Below, one piece after another: positions 42,496 through 54,934 of a stretch of DNA of 64,000 nt. Source of the stretch: Boesenbergia rotunda (taxonomy: Eukaryota; Streptophyta; Magnoliopsida; Zingiberales; Zingiberaceae). The notes under the pieces are model-generated. The model made no database searches. It saw only the letters and a list, made by a program, of their open reading frames with translations, and was not told the DNA's origin. The stretch is taken from positions 1 through 64,000 of the forward strand of contig JAGFNQ010005669.1 in assembly GCA_024364735.1 (NCBI GenBank), read 5' to 3'. Each line of letters opens with the position of its first letter. Within the stretch, counting starts at the first letter, position 1. The translations under genes were made by a program, and so were the position numbers.

Positions 42496-43552
42496 TGTTG
42501 GGACCGGGTGCATGTTGACATGGATGCGGGTTCGTAATTTTAAAATTAATTACGTGCAGCGGAAGGTTTAGCATATATAATTTCTCAAATTATTTAACCA
42601 CACATCTAAGCATGCAATTTTAACTTGTGTAGACATGATCATATATTTAAAATTTTGCAGAAACATAAACTAATTTACGTATTACCTCGCATAACTCGAA
42701 GGAAGGGACGAGATCCAACGGTAAGCGTCCCTTGGATGTTCCGCCTCTATTCGCGTCCACGCCGAGTATCTTCGGGATGACTTCGCAAAGCCACGAGTTT
42801 CGTGTTCTCGAGAACTACTAGATTCTCCAAGAACGCGACGAGAAAAACCAAGAGAGAAGTCGGAAGACTAACCATAAAAGGATGGTCGGAGCTTCCTTCT
42901 CCGGCAGCAGGTGGTGATCGGCAAAAGATCCTTCTTGGGGCTGGTTGGCGCACGGCAAGAAGGGGAGAAGAGAAGGAGAGAAAGAGAGGGAGAGAGCCTA
43001 TGCCTTTATCACTTCGATTATCTTCCAAGCCTTGCCTTGGGTCCTTTATATAGTGGCCTCTCAACCATCAAGCCTCTCAAATATGGAATAACTTATTCCA
43101 TCATGCCAAGTTTGATTTTATATCATGGTTAAAATCATATTTTAATTCATGATAAAAATCAATCAAGTCTTTTTTCTCTTATGGAATAAATTTCCTTATC
43201 ATGGTAAATCAATACATGATTGATTTTATAAAATAAACCAATCCATGGTTCATTTTAATTTCCATGAAGAAATAAACCAAACCTTGGTTTATTATAAAAC
43301 AAATTTATATCATCCATAATTTTATAAAACAAACCACAATTGGTTTATTTTATAAATTGAACCAAAAACTTGGTTCTCTCCCTTTGTTGTGGCCGGCCAA
43401 GCAAAGAGGATGGAGGCCCTCTTTGGTCGGCCCATCCAATCCACGCCCCAATGAATTAAACTTATTTAATTCGTCTATTAAGTCTTCAAAAGACTTAGCC
43501 ATTTTACGCTTCCGATGCGTCTCTAAAAAATTCAGATTCGACTTATCGTTTG
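42496..43552 (-). repeat. Partial Copia-C LTR (C2)
   Basis: It has an intact terminus TGTTGGGACCGGGTGCATG and matches 34442-35480. It ends in the middle of the LTR at 43552, where C1 is inserted. The rest of C2 lies beyond C1 and Copia-4, outside the window. Confidence 0.82.
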
Positions 43553-45745
43553 TGTTGGGACCGGGTGCATGTTGACATGGATGCGGGTTCGTAATTTTAA
43601 ATTTAATTACGTGCAGCGGAAGGTTTAGCATAAATAATTTCACAAATTATTTAACCACACATCTAAGCATGCAACCTTATATTGTGTAGACATGATCATA
43701 CATTAAAAATTTTGCAGAAAGTAAACTAATTTACTTAATACCTCGCGTAACTCGAAGGAAGGGACGAGATCCAACCGTAAGCGTCCCTTGGAAGCTCCGC
43801 CTCTATTCGCGTCCACGCCGAGTTTTCTTCGGGATGACTTCGCAAAGCCACGAGTTTCGTGCCGACAAGAACTACTAGATTCTCCAAAGGCACGACAAGA
43901 ATACCAAGAGAGAGAGATGGGAAGACTAACCACCAAACGAAGAACAGGAATCATGATTCCGGGGAGGAAGGAGTCGCGCCCGCTTCTTCTTCTTCTCACG
44001 GCAGCTGCTTGGTGGAGGAAGCTCACGACCACAAAGGGGTCCTCTAGGGCCGGCGACACTAGAGGAGGGAGAGGGAGAGAAGGAGAGAGAGAGAGGGCTT
44101 ATTACTAGATCTCTTAGATTAATTTCCAAGCCTTGCCTTGGTTCCTTTATATAGTAGCCTCTCAATCGCCAAGTCTCCTTTTTATGGAATAAATTTTCAT
44201 AAGAAATTTATCATATAAATTTTTCTATGAATTATTCCATCATGCTAAGTTTTTGTTATAATTTAATTTATAATAAAAACAACCATCTCTCCCCTTTTAT
44301 TATGGAAAGAAATTTCTTTATATAAATTTCTTTATCATGGTAAATCAATCCATTATTGATTTTATAAAATAAAATAAACCAATCCATGATTCATTTTAAT
44401 TTCCATGAAAAATAAATCTCTTTATATAAATTTCTTTATTCATAATTTTATAAAACAAACCACGCTCAGTTTATTTTATAATTTGAACCAAACAATTTGG
44501 TTCTCCCCTTTTAATGTGGCCGGCCAAACAAAGAGGGTGGGGACCCTCTTTGGCCAGCCAAACCCATGCCTATACCATACGAATTAAACTCATTTAATTC
44601 GTCCAATAAGTCTTCAAAAGACTTAGCCATTTTATGCTTCCGATGCGTCTCTGAAAAATTCAGATTCGACTTATCTCTCATGATCGTAAAATTTAATTTT
44701 CAACTCGTTTTAAATCCCTCGGATTACTCATAGTGCATGTGACTAAATAGGTTTTCGATTTATGTTGGCCGTCTATAATCAACCAATTATAGAACGATCA
44801 TGAGTGGCACCTAGTAGTATATCATGACCCCCAATTAATCGAAAGATCAACAGTTGACCTCAAAAATAATTCTGAAACCCTTCAGCAGCTATAATGAGTC
44901 GTGCCCCATTCCCTTCACCATCTTATACCCACTTGGTTTAGGACACGGTCTATGTGTGTCAGTCCCCACTAGGCTGACTACGTCACACCTAGCCCAAGTA
45001 ATGTTTTCTCGTCCTACGGATTCTAATTACTCTCATGTATCTAAGAGATTCATACTCTGAACATGACATGCTCTGGCAAGAGGCTTCGAGTAACAATCCG
45101 ACGATAGGCCTCGGGTATACATCTCCTCGCAAGGAGTGGTGAATCCTTTGTAGGCTGTTTAAACATCTTCGGGCACTTCGGCTTATACCCAACCATCCTG
45201 GGTCCACACCTCCTTAGAGATGCTTGCTTAAGATGTCAAAGTATAAGTCTCCGTGACCAAGATGACTTGAACATCGCAAGTCAAAGGAACATCGCACTTA
45301 AGCTGCAGTAAGAACTTCATTGACATATCTGTATGTAGATTACCATATGAAGTTTTACAGTCAGCCACTCCAATGAACTAGTTCCCTTAACTAGCATTCA
45401 TGTTTATCTCCGGACATCCCAATGTCTCCAGCCAGTGAGAATCAGCTGATTAGAGAATAACCTATGCTAGTTTCAACAGAATTGATAGTGTCCGTATTTA
45501 TCAATTCATCGACTAGGGACAATTTCAATACTTCACAATTGCACATGTAGAGATAATCACTAGTTATGAATTCATCACAAATTCTCTCATGCTGTGAATT
45601 GTATTGCAGACATTCAGCAAATGAGTTTAAGATCTCAATCAAATACACAAACATGTATACTCAAATAGTGAATATTCATTTATTAAAATAAATGATTACA
45701 ATCATAAGGCGATTGTCTTAGGACACTTCTCTCACAATACTAACA
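43553..45745 (-). repeat. 3' LTR of Copia-C1 (2,193 bp)
   Basis: Termini are TGTTGGGACCGG and ATACTAACA. A minus-strand TATA (CTATATAAAGG) lies near 44150. An AGAGAGAGAGGG leader and a GC-richer stretch are at 43790-44080. ORFs here have no protein similarity I recognise and are not preserved in the other LTR copies. Confidence 0.88.
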
Positions 45746-45759
45746 AACACCCACTTGGC

Positions 45760-46879
45760 CTAATGCCAATCGCTACGGTATCCAATACCACAAGCTCTAA
45801 CATGACCCTCAAACTTGCTTTGAGGCAAGGCCTTAGTTAAAGGATCCGCTAAATTTTTTTTAGTGGGAATTTTCTCAATTTGTATATCATTCCTACTTAT
45901 AATATCTCTGATCAGATGATAGCGGCGAAGCACATGTTTGGATCGTTGATGAGACCTTGGTTCCTTTGCTTGTGCAATAGCTCCATTATTGTCGCAGTAA
46001 ACCGGCACTGCTTCATCAATGGTTGGAACCACACCAAGTTCTGAGACAATGTTCTTGATCCAGACTGCTTCCTTTGCTGCTTCCGAAGCTGCAATATACT
46101 CCGCTTCCGTGGTACAATCCACTATGGTGTCTTGTTTGGAACTCTTCCAACTTACTGTGCCTCTATTCAAAATAAATACATATTCGGACTGAGATTTGGA
46201 GTCATCCTTATCTGTCTGGAAACTGGCATCTGTATACCCACGTATTATCATATCTCCTTCTCCATATATTAGGAACACATCCTTAGTTCTTCTTAAGTAC
46301 ATAAGGATTGTCTTGACAGCCGCCCAATGATTCATTCCTGGATCAGACTGGTATCTGCTTGTGACGCTCAGAGCATACGATACATCGGGCCTAGTACATA
46401 ACATAGCATACATGATAGATCCTATCGCGGATGCATAAGGGATCTTAGTCATGCAAATCCTCTCGTCTTCTGTGCGCGGACACATAGACTTTGAAAGGTT
46501 GATCCCATGCCCGATGGGAAGGTAACCTTCCTTGGATTCCGATATGCTAAACCTTTTTAGCACTTGGTCTATATATGTAGACTGCGAAAGACCAAGCAAC
46601 CATATTGATCTATCTCTATAGATTCTAATCCCAAGGATATAGGTTGCTTCTCCCAGGTCTTTCATGGAGAAAGTTTTGGACAACCACATTTTAATCGACT
46701 GTAAGACTGATATATCGTTTCCTATAAGTAAGATGTCATCGACATATAATACTAGGAATACGACTGTACTCCCACTAACCTTCTTGTACACACAAGGTTC
46801 GTCAAGATTTTGTGAGAAATCAAACTCTTTGATTGTCTCATCAAAACGGATGTTCCAGCTCCTGGATGCTTGCTTCAGT
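45760..46879 (-). pseudogene. Copia-C1 RT C-terminus and RNase H, cut by CACTA
   Basis: The frame is open from the CACTA junction (46879) through KQASRSWN and the catalytic LVLYVDDILLIGND to a normal end after RNase H (RGYTDASFQTD, TTEAEYIAASEA, CDNNGAIAQA, NLADPLTKAL). The 343-residue part from the internal Met is 45760-46791. All catalytic residues are present, unlike in C3, so C1 was the better-preserved copy until the CACTA insertion. Confidence 0.92.
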
Positions 46880-47100
46880 CACTACAAGAATTTTTGCAAT
46901 CAACAACGCCCGATCGACAACGTTTTTTAAAAAAAACGTTGTCTTTTTTTGTTTTACAACGTTTTTAGTGAAAAGCGTTGTCTATGTGTTTTACTTTTTA
47001 ATAACGACAACGTTTTATAATGATGCGATGTGCTTAGTGTTGTGGTTTCGGATGAAAGACAACGCTGTTACAAAAGCGTTTTTTAAAAGCGTTGTTGTAT
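46880..47100. repeat. Left TIR and subterminal repeats of CACTA
   Basis: After the TIR, the motif ACAACG or its complement CGTTGT occurs about ten times in 200 bp, often as the pair ACAACGTTTTT and AAAAGCGTTGTC. Such subterminal repeats are the transposase-binding regions of CACTA elements. Confidence 0.85.
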
Positions 47101-49162
47101 TTCCCGCTAAAATAAAAAACATATTGCCAACCCTCGGCGGCTCGCGAAAAATCTCTCCGCGCTTCTTTTCTCCCCGAAATATCTCCCTCCACCTCCCTCC
47201 ACCTCCCTCATTGCCACCTCCCTCGTCCTCTCCTCTCCACCTCCCTCGTCCTCTTCTCTTAGCTCACCACCAAGAAGTATCCTCCACGAGCTCTTCGTCC
47301 GTCGAGTGGAAACTGAACCCCAGCGGCAGCGGCAGTAGAGAAGAACGAGGAAAGAGAGGCAGCGGCAGTAGAGAAGAACGAGGGAACGAAGCGGCAGTAG
47401 AGAGGCAGCGGCAGTAGAGAAGAACGAGGGAACGAAGTCTGCCGTCTTCTCCTCGCTCCCAACTCCTTTTGTCATTTCGCGTTGCCGCTTGATCTCCGGG
47501 TAATTTATGTTTTTTACTTACAGATCTGGGTTGTTGCTTCAATTTTGGGCGAGAAAACATTCCGATCGTTTGAACTACCTAAGCTTCTATTGACAGTTAG
47601 GTCGTTCCTTGCTGTGGGTTCTAAGGGACTGATGTTTGTTGACTTTTAGTTATAGATAATCGACCTCACTGCATCACGTGCGATTTGCCGGCTTCAATCT
47701 TGAATCTGTGGGTTATCGTTCGTTTTGAATCTAGATTTTGCTTTCATCCTAACAATGACCCGCAGTCAAAAGAATCTTGTTGCCTGTTTATTGTGGGGAA
47801 AGATTTTTTTCCCCCAAAACAGCATCTTAATGCCTCACAAACCCTAGATAATGTTCCGTAGGCATCCCAAGTGGTAAATTTTGTTATCCTCGTTGTATTT
47901 TTTCCCCCTGTTTAGTCTTTTGACCCATTAGTCCCTTCTATTTTGGCTCTTTAATACCTTCTATGAAAGAAAACCAGCAAATCATAGTGCCGACCCGTAA
48001 AATTTGTTGCCTTTGAAATTGATCCATATTATTTTCCTTGTTTAGGCTATGGGATAGCGTGTATTTGCACTTTCTTTGTGATTAACTTTTTTTTTGGGTC
48101 CTTTCTCCCCTTTTTACTCCATATACGGAATGCATATTGCCAGTTTTTTTTTTGTATTAAACGATAGGAATACAAAATAAACTAGTTAATTAGGGTAACC
48201 ATTAATTGCTTTTGCAGATTACTAGGTGAAAGTTTTACTGTTGAATCTTGCTTCTGGTTTTCATAGTTTTCGACTAGTTCACAGTGCAATATTTACTGAA
48301 GAAAATTTGAATCATTTAATTTTTATTTTTGGATACTTAATTGTTGCAATTTTTCATTGTCCTTCACCAATTCACTAAAGTCTAGAAATGGAATTCTGTC
48401 AAGTTGGGTGCAAGAAAGTTTAACTAGTGCAGTGGCTGATGGATTGTATAGTTGTTTCTATTCATGCTGGAGGTAGATATAAGAGCATTAGTAGCTAAAT
48501 ATTTGAGCAAGAGATCTTTGCCAAATATAATTGCTGTACCTTTTTCTCTTCAACATGTAATCATGCTTTTGAACATAGCTTGACACTAGTTAAGAGTCAA
48601 TTTTTGTTGATAATGTAACAATTAACAATATCATAGATAAAATATTTGTTTTCCTGTTAGAAATCAACCTATCTTAATGCTACAAACAAACTTCATGAAA
48701 AATAAATCTTCCTGTTTGCTTTTTGTTGAAGTTCATTCATTATTTGGTTTATTATTGGTTTCAGGATAGATATGGATATGTAAAATACAGTTGTCAGACA
48801 ATATTCTTATGCTTGTTTTATTTTATTATCATGGGATAATGAAGCTATGTGAATGCTTTTAGAGCAGAGTCAAATGAAACTTTCATTTAGCAACAGGTTG
48901 TAATGAACAAAAGATTCTGAACATTGCATGATTGAAGTAGCAAGGCTCTGGATGAACTATTGAGGAAATTGTATACGTTGCTAGCTAATTAGGAGGATGG
49001 TAGTCTCTGAGATAAAATGGTTTGAACAATTTTTCTCTAATGAAGTTATAAAAAAAATATGGAATGTAGAGATGCACCTTCAGAACACTTCTTGTTAGAT
49101 AGAAATGGTTTTCATTTATGCTGGACTGGTGGAAATATTTTATTTCCTTGCATATTCTACAG
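47101..49162 (+). other. CACTA interior: GC-rich leader-like block and intron-like sequence
   Basis: 47127-47470 is GC-rich with CCTCCCTCCACCTCCCTC runs and a thrice-repeated GGCAGCGGCAGTAGAGAAG block. It looks like the first-exon/5' untranslated end of a plant gene. From about 47500 to 49162 the sequence is T-rich and intron-like, ending TTCTACAG at the first recognised TYW1 exon. It may be the captured 5' end of TYW1 or of a third gene. I could not identify a protein. Confidence 0.45.
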
Positions 49163-52100
49163 ATGTATGGAAGCAACTCCTAGTTTGGCTTGTGCGAACA
49201 AATGTGTATTCTGTTGGAGGCACCACACAAATCCTGTTGGCAAGAGCTGGCAATGGAAAATGGACAATCCTCTTGAGATTGTAGATGTTGCAGTCAGTGA
49301 GCATACCAAAATGATTAAGCAAATGAAAGGTGTTCCAGGTGTGTCTTGCTTTCCTATTGTTTTAGCGCAGCTGATACAAATGTTTTCCCTTTTGCATGTT
49401 TGTTCACAATGTATCATAATCATCATCATAAGGCCATGAAAAAATTCCAATTATTTGGGGTCAGCTACACGGAGCTATAATGCTAATATGTCCAGGTCAA
49501 TTAAATCATAAGGCCGTTTCCTGAAAGCACTTGATTGATTGTTTTCTTGATTTTGTTCACCTTATAATATATTGCTTTACTAAACTTCAATTACTTATCA
49601 ATTTATACAAATTACATAATATTGTACTTTCTATTATGACTATATATGCATGCATATATTGTATAGATAAATTTATCGGAACTCATGAGTTAAGCGCCCT
49701 ATCATCTGGTAATTTTTCCTTGATATATGTTTGTCTAGTATAGTCTTTACTTTTTTTTTCTTGTTATGTGTTTGTCTATTATAGTCTCTTTTTTTTCTTT
49801 CTCTTTTTCAGCAATATTATCTTATATATAGCTTAAGTTTTCATTTAATTCAAGACTTGCTGATTTAGTGATTCGTCCTATTTATTTCATCAAAGTGGGA
49901 ATAACTTGATGCTATTTTCTCCATTTGCTGCAGGTGTAAAGACAGAACGTCTGTCTGAAGGTCTTTCTCCTAGACATTGTGCTTTGTCACTTGTTGGTGA
50001 ACCAATCATGTATCCTGAGATTAATGCACTTGTTGATGAGTTACATCGGAGACATATATCTACTTTCCTTGTCACAAATGCTCAATTTCCTGATAGGATA
50101 AGGATACTGAAGCCCATCACTCAGGTTTTGTTCTTCCTATGTCATAAATATGATATAGAATTTGATATTAACTTATATAGCCAGAAGTTTGGCTATAATG
50201 TTTGATTTCTATTTCTATGGTTGCAGTTATATGTCAGTGTAGATGCAGCTACAAAAGATAGCCTTAAGGCTATTGATAGGCCACTCTTTGGTGACTTTTG
50301 GGAGCGTTTTCTGGTGAGTATCTGCATAATTAAATAGTAATTGCTGTAATATCTCTCTCAAATGCTTAGCATGCTACATGATATAAGTTTGAAAATTTTG
50401 AATTCTTCCTTGTCAGGTGTATGTGGAATAATCTGGTTAAAATAAACATTCACAATTATAACTTGTCAGATTTTGAAATTAGAAACTTAGAATGAAGGTT
50501 TGAACAGGCTAGATTGCTCATCGAGATTGTAGGTTGACCCTATTAGATTTTGGGATTATTAGGAAATAATATTAGATATACCTTACTAAATAATTTTTTA
50601 TTTGCCATCCACATAATTTTAGAAAATCCAAGCATAGAGGTGGAGCAAAATTGTTTCTATGCGGGAGCAATGTTATATTATAAAACAAATTATAAACTCA
50701 TGTGGATTGGTTATTATATTATCAAGAATATTGTTTTCCAGAATAATTATTAAAATGCTTTATAATTAGAATGCATAAAAAGGACATACTTTTCACAGTA
50801 GTTGTAATTTGGATTTTAAAGCTTTAAACCATTCCATAATTGTTTTAGCTTCGACAATATTGAATATATCCTAAAAGTAAACAAACAGAAATTTGACATT
50901 TAATTTTTTATATTCCATAAGTGCCGACGACATAATTTAATCAATTGAAATCTTTGCACAATGGCCTCAGTGTTGAAAGCTATTGAAAGACTTTTATCGG
51001 TGAAAGTAGCCAAATAATTATTTGACATTTAATCCCCTATACCAAATTCCATTATACAAATCACCTTTCATGAACTTCATAATTGAAAAAGTTCTCTCCA
51101 CGCTTGCAATAAATTCTTAACTAAGAACAACAATAACTTCACAAACTTAAATTAAGGGATAGAGAATGTCTTTTTTATTGTCTCATTTTTTATTTTGCCC
51201 CATAGTTATGATAGTTGATGGCTAAAAACTCACATTTTGAAGTTCTTTCCTCACTTGCAACCTAAACCCATCTTTGCATCTTCGAGTTTCATGGCTTTAG
51301 CAGATTTGCTGTAGGTAGAGGTGGTGGAAAGTTGGAGGAGGTGTTATTATTTGGTGTGGGAGGGAGCCTGTTATTTCATTGAAAGGAGACTTGGGTTGCC
51401 AGTATGGGTTGCAATGGTGAAGGCTTTATGGGATTGGGTTCTTAAGTGCTGCGGAGTGTTGTGAACATAGGAGACTCTTATTGATCTACATTTGTATTTG
51501 TAGACTGACAATTGAACAGGTCATCCCATGGTGTGTTGGATTCATGTGATGTGGGCAGTAGCAGAAGAAAGAGATTTTTGATAGGAGATGCAACAATTGT
51601 TGAGTGCATTAGGATCAGAACAAAGTAATCACTTGGCACTGCACAAGCAAAGGGAAGTTAAATCCAAGTGTGTTTGTCAAATATCTCATGACTGCGTGCT
51701 TCTATTGGAGGTCTTGCAAGAGGAAGAGAGTTGTGGAAACCCAATTTAAACATGAATAATTGAAATCAGCAGTATGAGATCTTTTTTATAGTCTCGACAT
51801 TATTACATGGAATAATTGATAGCGAACAATTTGTCTGCTCTTTCACTGTTCTGCTCGTTTAATTTGCCAATTGATTTATATCAAATGTCCAGTTATGATG
51901 TTGCATATGTATGGCAGTAAAAGTAGTTGATTATCTGTAGTGCTATAAGGTTCCACCACAATGTTACCTACTACCTGCATATATATTTTGGATTTTGGCT
52001 TATTGTTTGAGAGCATAAGCATCAAAAAGGCAGTGTAATAACCATTTTGATAAATTTATCAAATGTTACATTCATGTGAGAAACAAATACAAATTTTTTA

Positions 52101-52767
52101 CTTTGGATTTGCTTTTGATCTGCTTTGATTAACTGTTATCAGGATTCACTGAAAGCATTGCGAGACAAAGAACAAAGGACTGTTTACCGCTTAACTTTGG
52201 TTAAAGGATGGAATGCAGAAGATTTAGATGCATATGCAAACTTGCTGGGTGTTGGAAAGCCTGACTTAATTGAAATCAAAGGAGTGACTTATTGCGGCTC
52301 GTGAGTTTATACACGAGTTTTATAAATCATGCAATTTCTTTGCTCACGATACTAACTGCTGCTTGCTCGTGACAGGTCGGCTACATCAAAGTTGACAATG
52401 GATAACGTCCCTTGGCATTCTGATGTTAAAACCTTCTCAGAGGCTTTGGCCAGGAAAAGCAGCGGTGAATATGAAGTTGCCTTTAGCATGCTCATTCTTG
52501 TTGCGTCCTTCTGGCAAAAGTCGACAGGTTCAAGATAAATGGTGAATGGCACACATGGATAGATTACGAACAGTTTCATGAGCTGGTACGTTCCTTAGGA
52601 GTTCACTCTTGTAATAGCTCTTAACTCACTGCCATCTGCTAAGTTTTTCTGAAACTGGAAACAGGTGGTTTCAGGAAAGCCATTTAGGACAGAAGACTAC
52701 ATGGCTCGCACACCATCCTGGGCTATCTATGGTGCCGAAGAAGGTGGATTTGATCCAGATCAATCTC
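49163..52767 (+). pseudogene. TYW1: Captured TYW1 fragment (radical-SAM half, six exons)
   Basis: TYW1 makes 4-demethylwyosine at position 37 of tRNA-Phe using a radical-SAM [4Fe-4S] cluster. Exons, by GT-AG borders and phase, are 49163-49338, 49934-50124, 50227-50313, 52143-52300, 52376-52585 and 52665-52767. Exon 1 encodes the cluster motif CANKCVFCW within MEATPSLACANKCVFCWRH. Later exons give LVGEPIMYPEINALV, LYVSVDAATKDSLK, IEIKGVTYCG, LTMDNVPWHSDVK, WHTWIDYEQFHEL and TPSWAIYGAEEGGFDPDQ. The N-terminal flavodoxin domain and the last residues are absent. In exon 5, after GEYEVA, one base is missing, breaking the frame through the conserved His/Cys-rich stretch. All splice sites look intact, so capture was at DNA level. 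Confidence 0.93.
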
Positions 52768-53008
52768 TTTATTGTTGCATGGGCTATCTAGCTTGTCTGG
52801 GAATTCCTTGGACATTAACATGATTGTCTCAATATTTGGGTCAAAATGCTTAATCCTAACTATAGTACACTCATCTAAGTCTTATAAACCCACTCCTTAG
52901 TCTACAACTTCTCATGTTAACAAAATAGTGTATGAAGTCATTCAAAAGTTGATGTGATTTTATTTTATATTGAAAATTTTATACAACACAATAGTTCATA
53001 AATTTCAG
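52768..53008 (+). other. Junction region between the two captured gene fragments
   Basis: TYW1 similarity stops within exon 6 after GATCCAGATCAA. The frame then runs about 18 foreign codons to a TGA near 52822. The following AT-rich 180 bp look like the intron preceding the first NOL9 exon, ending TTTCAG at 53008. The breakpoint between donor loci lies here. Confidence 0.6.
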
Positions 53009-53967
53009 GTTCTTCTACTTGGGCGACATCTCCTCAAAGAGTAATCCGGAAGCATATCTGGATTTTACGTTTAGATTGTATGATTGCTTTATGAAGCAGC
53101 ATCATCAGCTGGATGAACCCAATGATCCTGGAAATACAGTGTTGCCTTTGATTATTAACACTCCTAGATGGGTGAAAGGTATATTTTTGAAAGATCTACT
53201 GTTACGTGATATTTTTTCTCTTTTTAAGTAGCAAAATAAGTGTTTTTTTATTATGAAAATAGCGACTTATTTTGTTGGCTAGGAACTCTTCATTGATCTT
53301 TGTTGTATCCAGGCACTGGCTTTGATCTCTTGGTTGAAATGTTAAGATATATATCTCCTACTCTAGTTGTTCAGATACACATTTCAGTTCGGAGTAAAAA
53401 TCTACCAGTTGGGACATTTTGGTTGGATGCAAACCAGCAGGAACTTCATGAAGTTCCTATATTTGTTCTTGATTCAGCACGTCGAAACATTAAAAATGAA
53501 TCGTGAGTTTTCATCATTCACAATTGAGTTTCTTTATGTCTGCTGAAACAATTTCCTGTACACATTGATGTCCAAATATTTAGCAAATAGAAGACTATTT
53601 GTCATTTCGGGACTTAGCTACATTGTCCACACCTTTATTTGCTTTTGAAATCGATTATTAATCTAGTTATGCTTTCTACCAAGTTTTAGATATACACCAG
53701 GCTATAGCTTGAGTTTGTGTGCTATAGAGCTGGACAACTTCACCTGTAAGGCTTTAACAGTGCCAAATTCTCTTTTTTTCCTGCAGTATATTAGTTCAGA
53801 AAGATGCTCGCCAAATCCGAGACCAGCGTCTTTTTGACTATTTCAAGCAATGCTTCCCCAACAACCTAAATATTCTGACTAATAAAGAACTTGCTCGTGC
53901 TCTGGCTGCTGTTTTTCCATATGTGATTTCATTTTCAAAAGTAAAGGTCATTCATCTTCATTGTCAG
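53009..53967 (+). pseudogene. NOL9: Captured NOL9/GRC3 fragment (three exons)
   Basis: NOL9/Grc3 is the polynucleotide 5'-hydroxyl kinase that acts with Las1 in ITS2 pre-rRNA processing in the nucleolus. Exons 53009-53178, 53313-53502 and 53787-53967 have GT-AG borders and join in one open frame of about 180 residues. They include FYLGDISSKSNPEAYLDF, LIINTPRWVKGTGFDLL, MLRYISPTLVVQIHIS, LVQKDARQIRDQRLFDYF and NILTNKELARALAAVFP. The Walker A ATP-binding part upstream and the C-terminus are missing, so no kinase activity is expected. The fragment looks less damaged than the TYW1 piece. Confidence 0.88.
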
Positions 53968-54654
53968 GTTAGTAAAGCATTAGGTGATTTAACTAAACTT
54001 ATACTTAAGATCGATGTATCATGCTGTCTTGAGTTTCATATGCATGCTCTTTCCTAATCATTTGTGTGACCCCAATATATCTCATGCTTTGTCAGCTTTT
54101 GTTTGAGCTATGATTTATAGCCTTTGTAGGTGGTTTTTAGAACACTGTTAGCTTCCTTGATGCCTATAGTTGGTTTCAACGCAGTGATGACATCTGAGCA
54201 TTTTGATTCTGTTTATCATAATCTCTAATAGTTCATCTAGGTATGCTTTATATTCTTTTTAGTTGTCACATATGGAAGTAGTCTTATTTGTGTGTATATA
54301 ATCTCTTATCCCAATTTATTATTTTTATGCAGTGTTAAAGCAGATCGAGTTAACAAACAGCCCCAAAGAACAACTTGTGAATGATGAAGTTTTATAGAAC
54401 TTGTGAATTGAGATATTTTTTGTATTTAATATGGAATACAAACACTTTTGTAAATAATGCACTGTATTATAAGTGAATTTTGTAAACTATTATCAGTGTA
54501 AATTGTGAATATTATCAATTGTGAATAAAAATGCTTGTAAATTATGAATATTGTAAATTGTGAATATTATCAATTGTGAATAAAAATGTTTATAAATTGT
54601 GAATATTATAAATTGTGAAAAACACTGCCTATTAAAAAGACAAGGTTTTTTAAG
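53968..54654 (+). other. CACTA interior downstream of NOL9 fragment
   Basis: This is AT-rich intron-like or 3' sequence. At 54481-54620 the units AATTGTGAATATTAT and AATAAAAATG are repeated several times. No further exon was recognised. It ends where the subterminal CACTA repeats start. Confidence 0.5.
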
Positions 54655-54931
54655 TAACAATACACAACATGATTTTTGCGTTGTCTTTGTGCCAAACCAC
54701 AACGCTTTTTCCGCGTTGTCTATGATACCCGACTTTTAACAACAGCGTTAATAACAACGCTTTTTAAAAACCAATAGACAACGCGAAAAAAGCGTTGTCT
54801 TTGCTCCAAACCACAACGCAGAAAAAGCGTTGTCGTAGATATACTTTCTACAATGGCTTCATCAACATCGCTTTTTAAGCATTAACGACAACGCGGAAAA
54901 AGCGTTGTTGTTTAACTTTTTCCTTGTAGTG
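54655..54931. repeat. Right subterminal repeats and TIR of CACTA
   Basis: GCGTTGTC/GACAACGC and AACGCTTTTT motifs recur about a dozen times in both orientations over 270 bp, ending CCTTGTAGTG at 54931. The same motifs as at the left end confirm that both ends belong to one element. Confidence 0.85.
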
Positions 54932-54934
54932 AGT

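Larger units (their letters stand above)
46880..54931 (+). mobile_element. Pack-CACTA DNA transposon (8,052 bp) carrying TYW1 and NOL9 fragments
   Basis: The ends read CACTACAAGAA and CCTTGTAGTG, a CACTA terminal inverted repeat, with 3-bp direct repeats AGT at 46877-46879 and 54932-54934. The unoccupied site in C3 (about 37692) has a single AGT in the same RT codon context. Both ends carry dense subterminal repeats (ACAACGCTTTTT / AAAAAGCGTTGTC). No transposase segment was found, so the element is non-autonomous. The cargo consists of genomic (intron-containing) fragments of two host genes, both in plus orientation. Strand is given by the cargo. Confidence 0.93.

Noticed and set aside
46833..47417. 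194-aa plus-strand ORF across the CACTA left end
   Set aside because: It crosses the transposon boundary and contains subterminal repeats plus low-complexity GSREERG repeats. No homology is recognised.
49430..49510. Repeat-like segment with TTGGGGTCAGCTACACGGA in a TYW1 intron
   Set aside because: It resembles a motif common in plant dispersed repeats, but no element ends or TSD could be defined, so it is not annotated.
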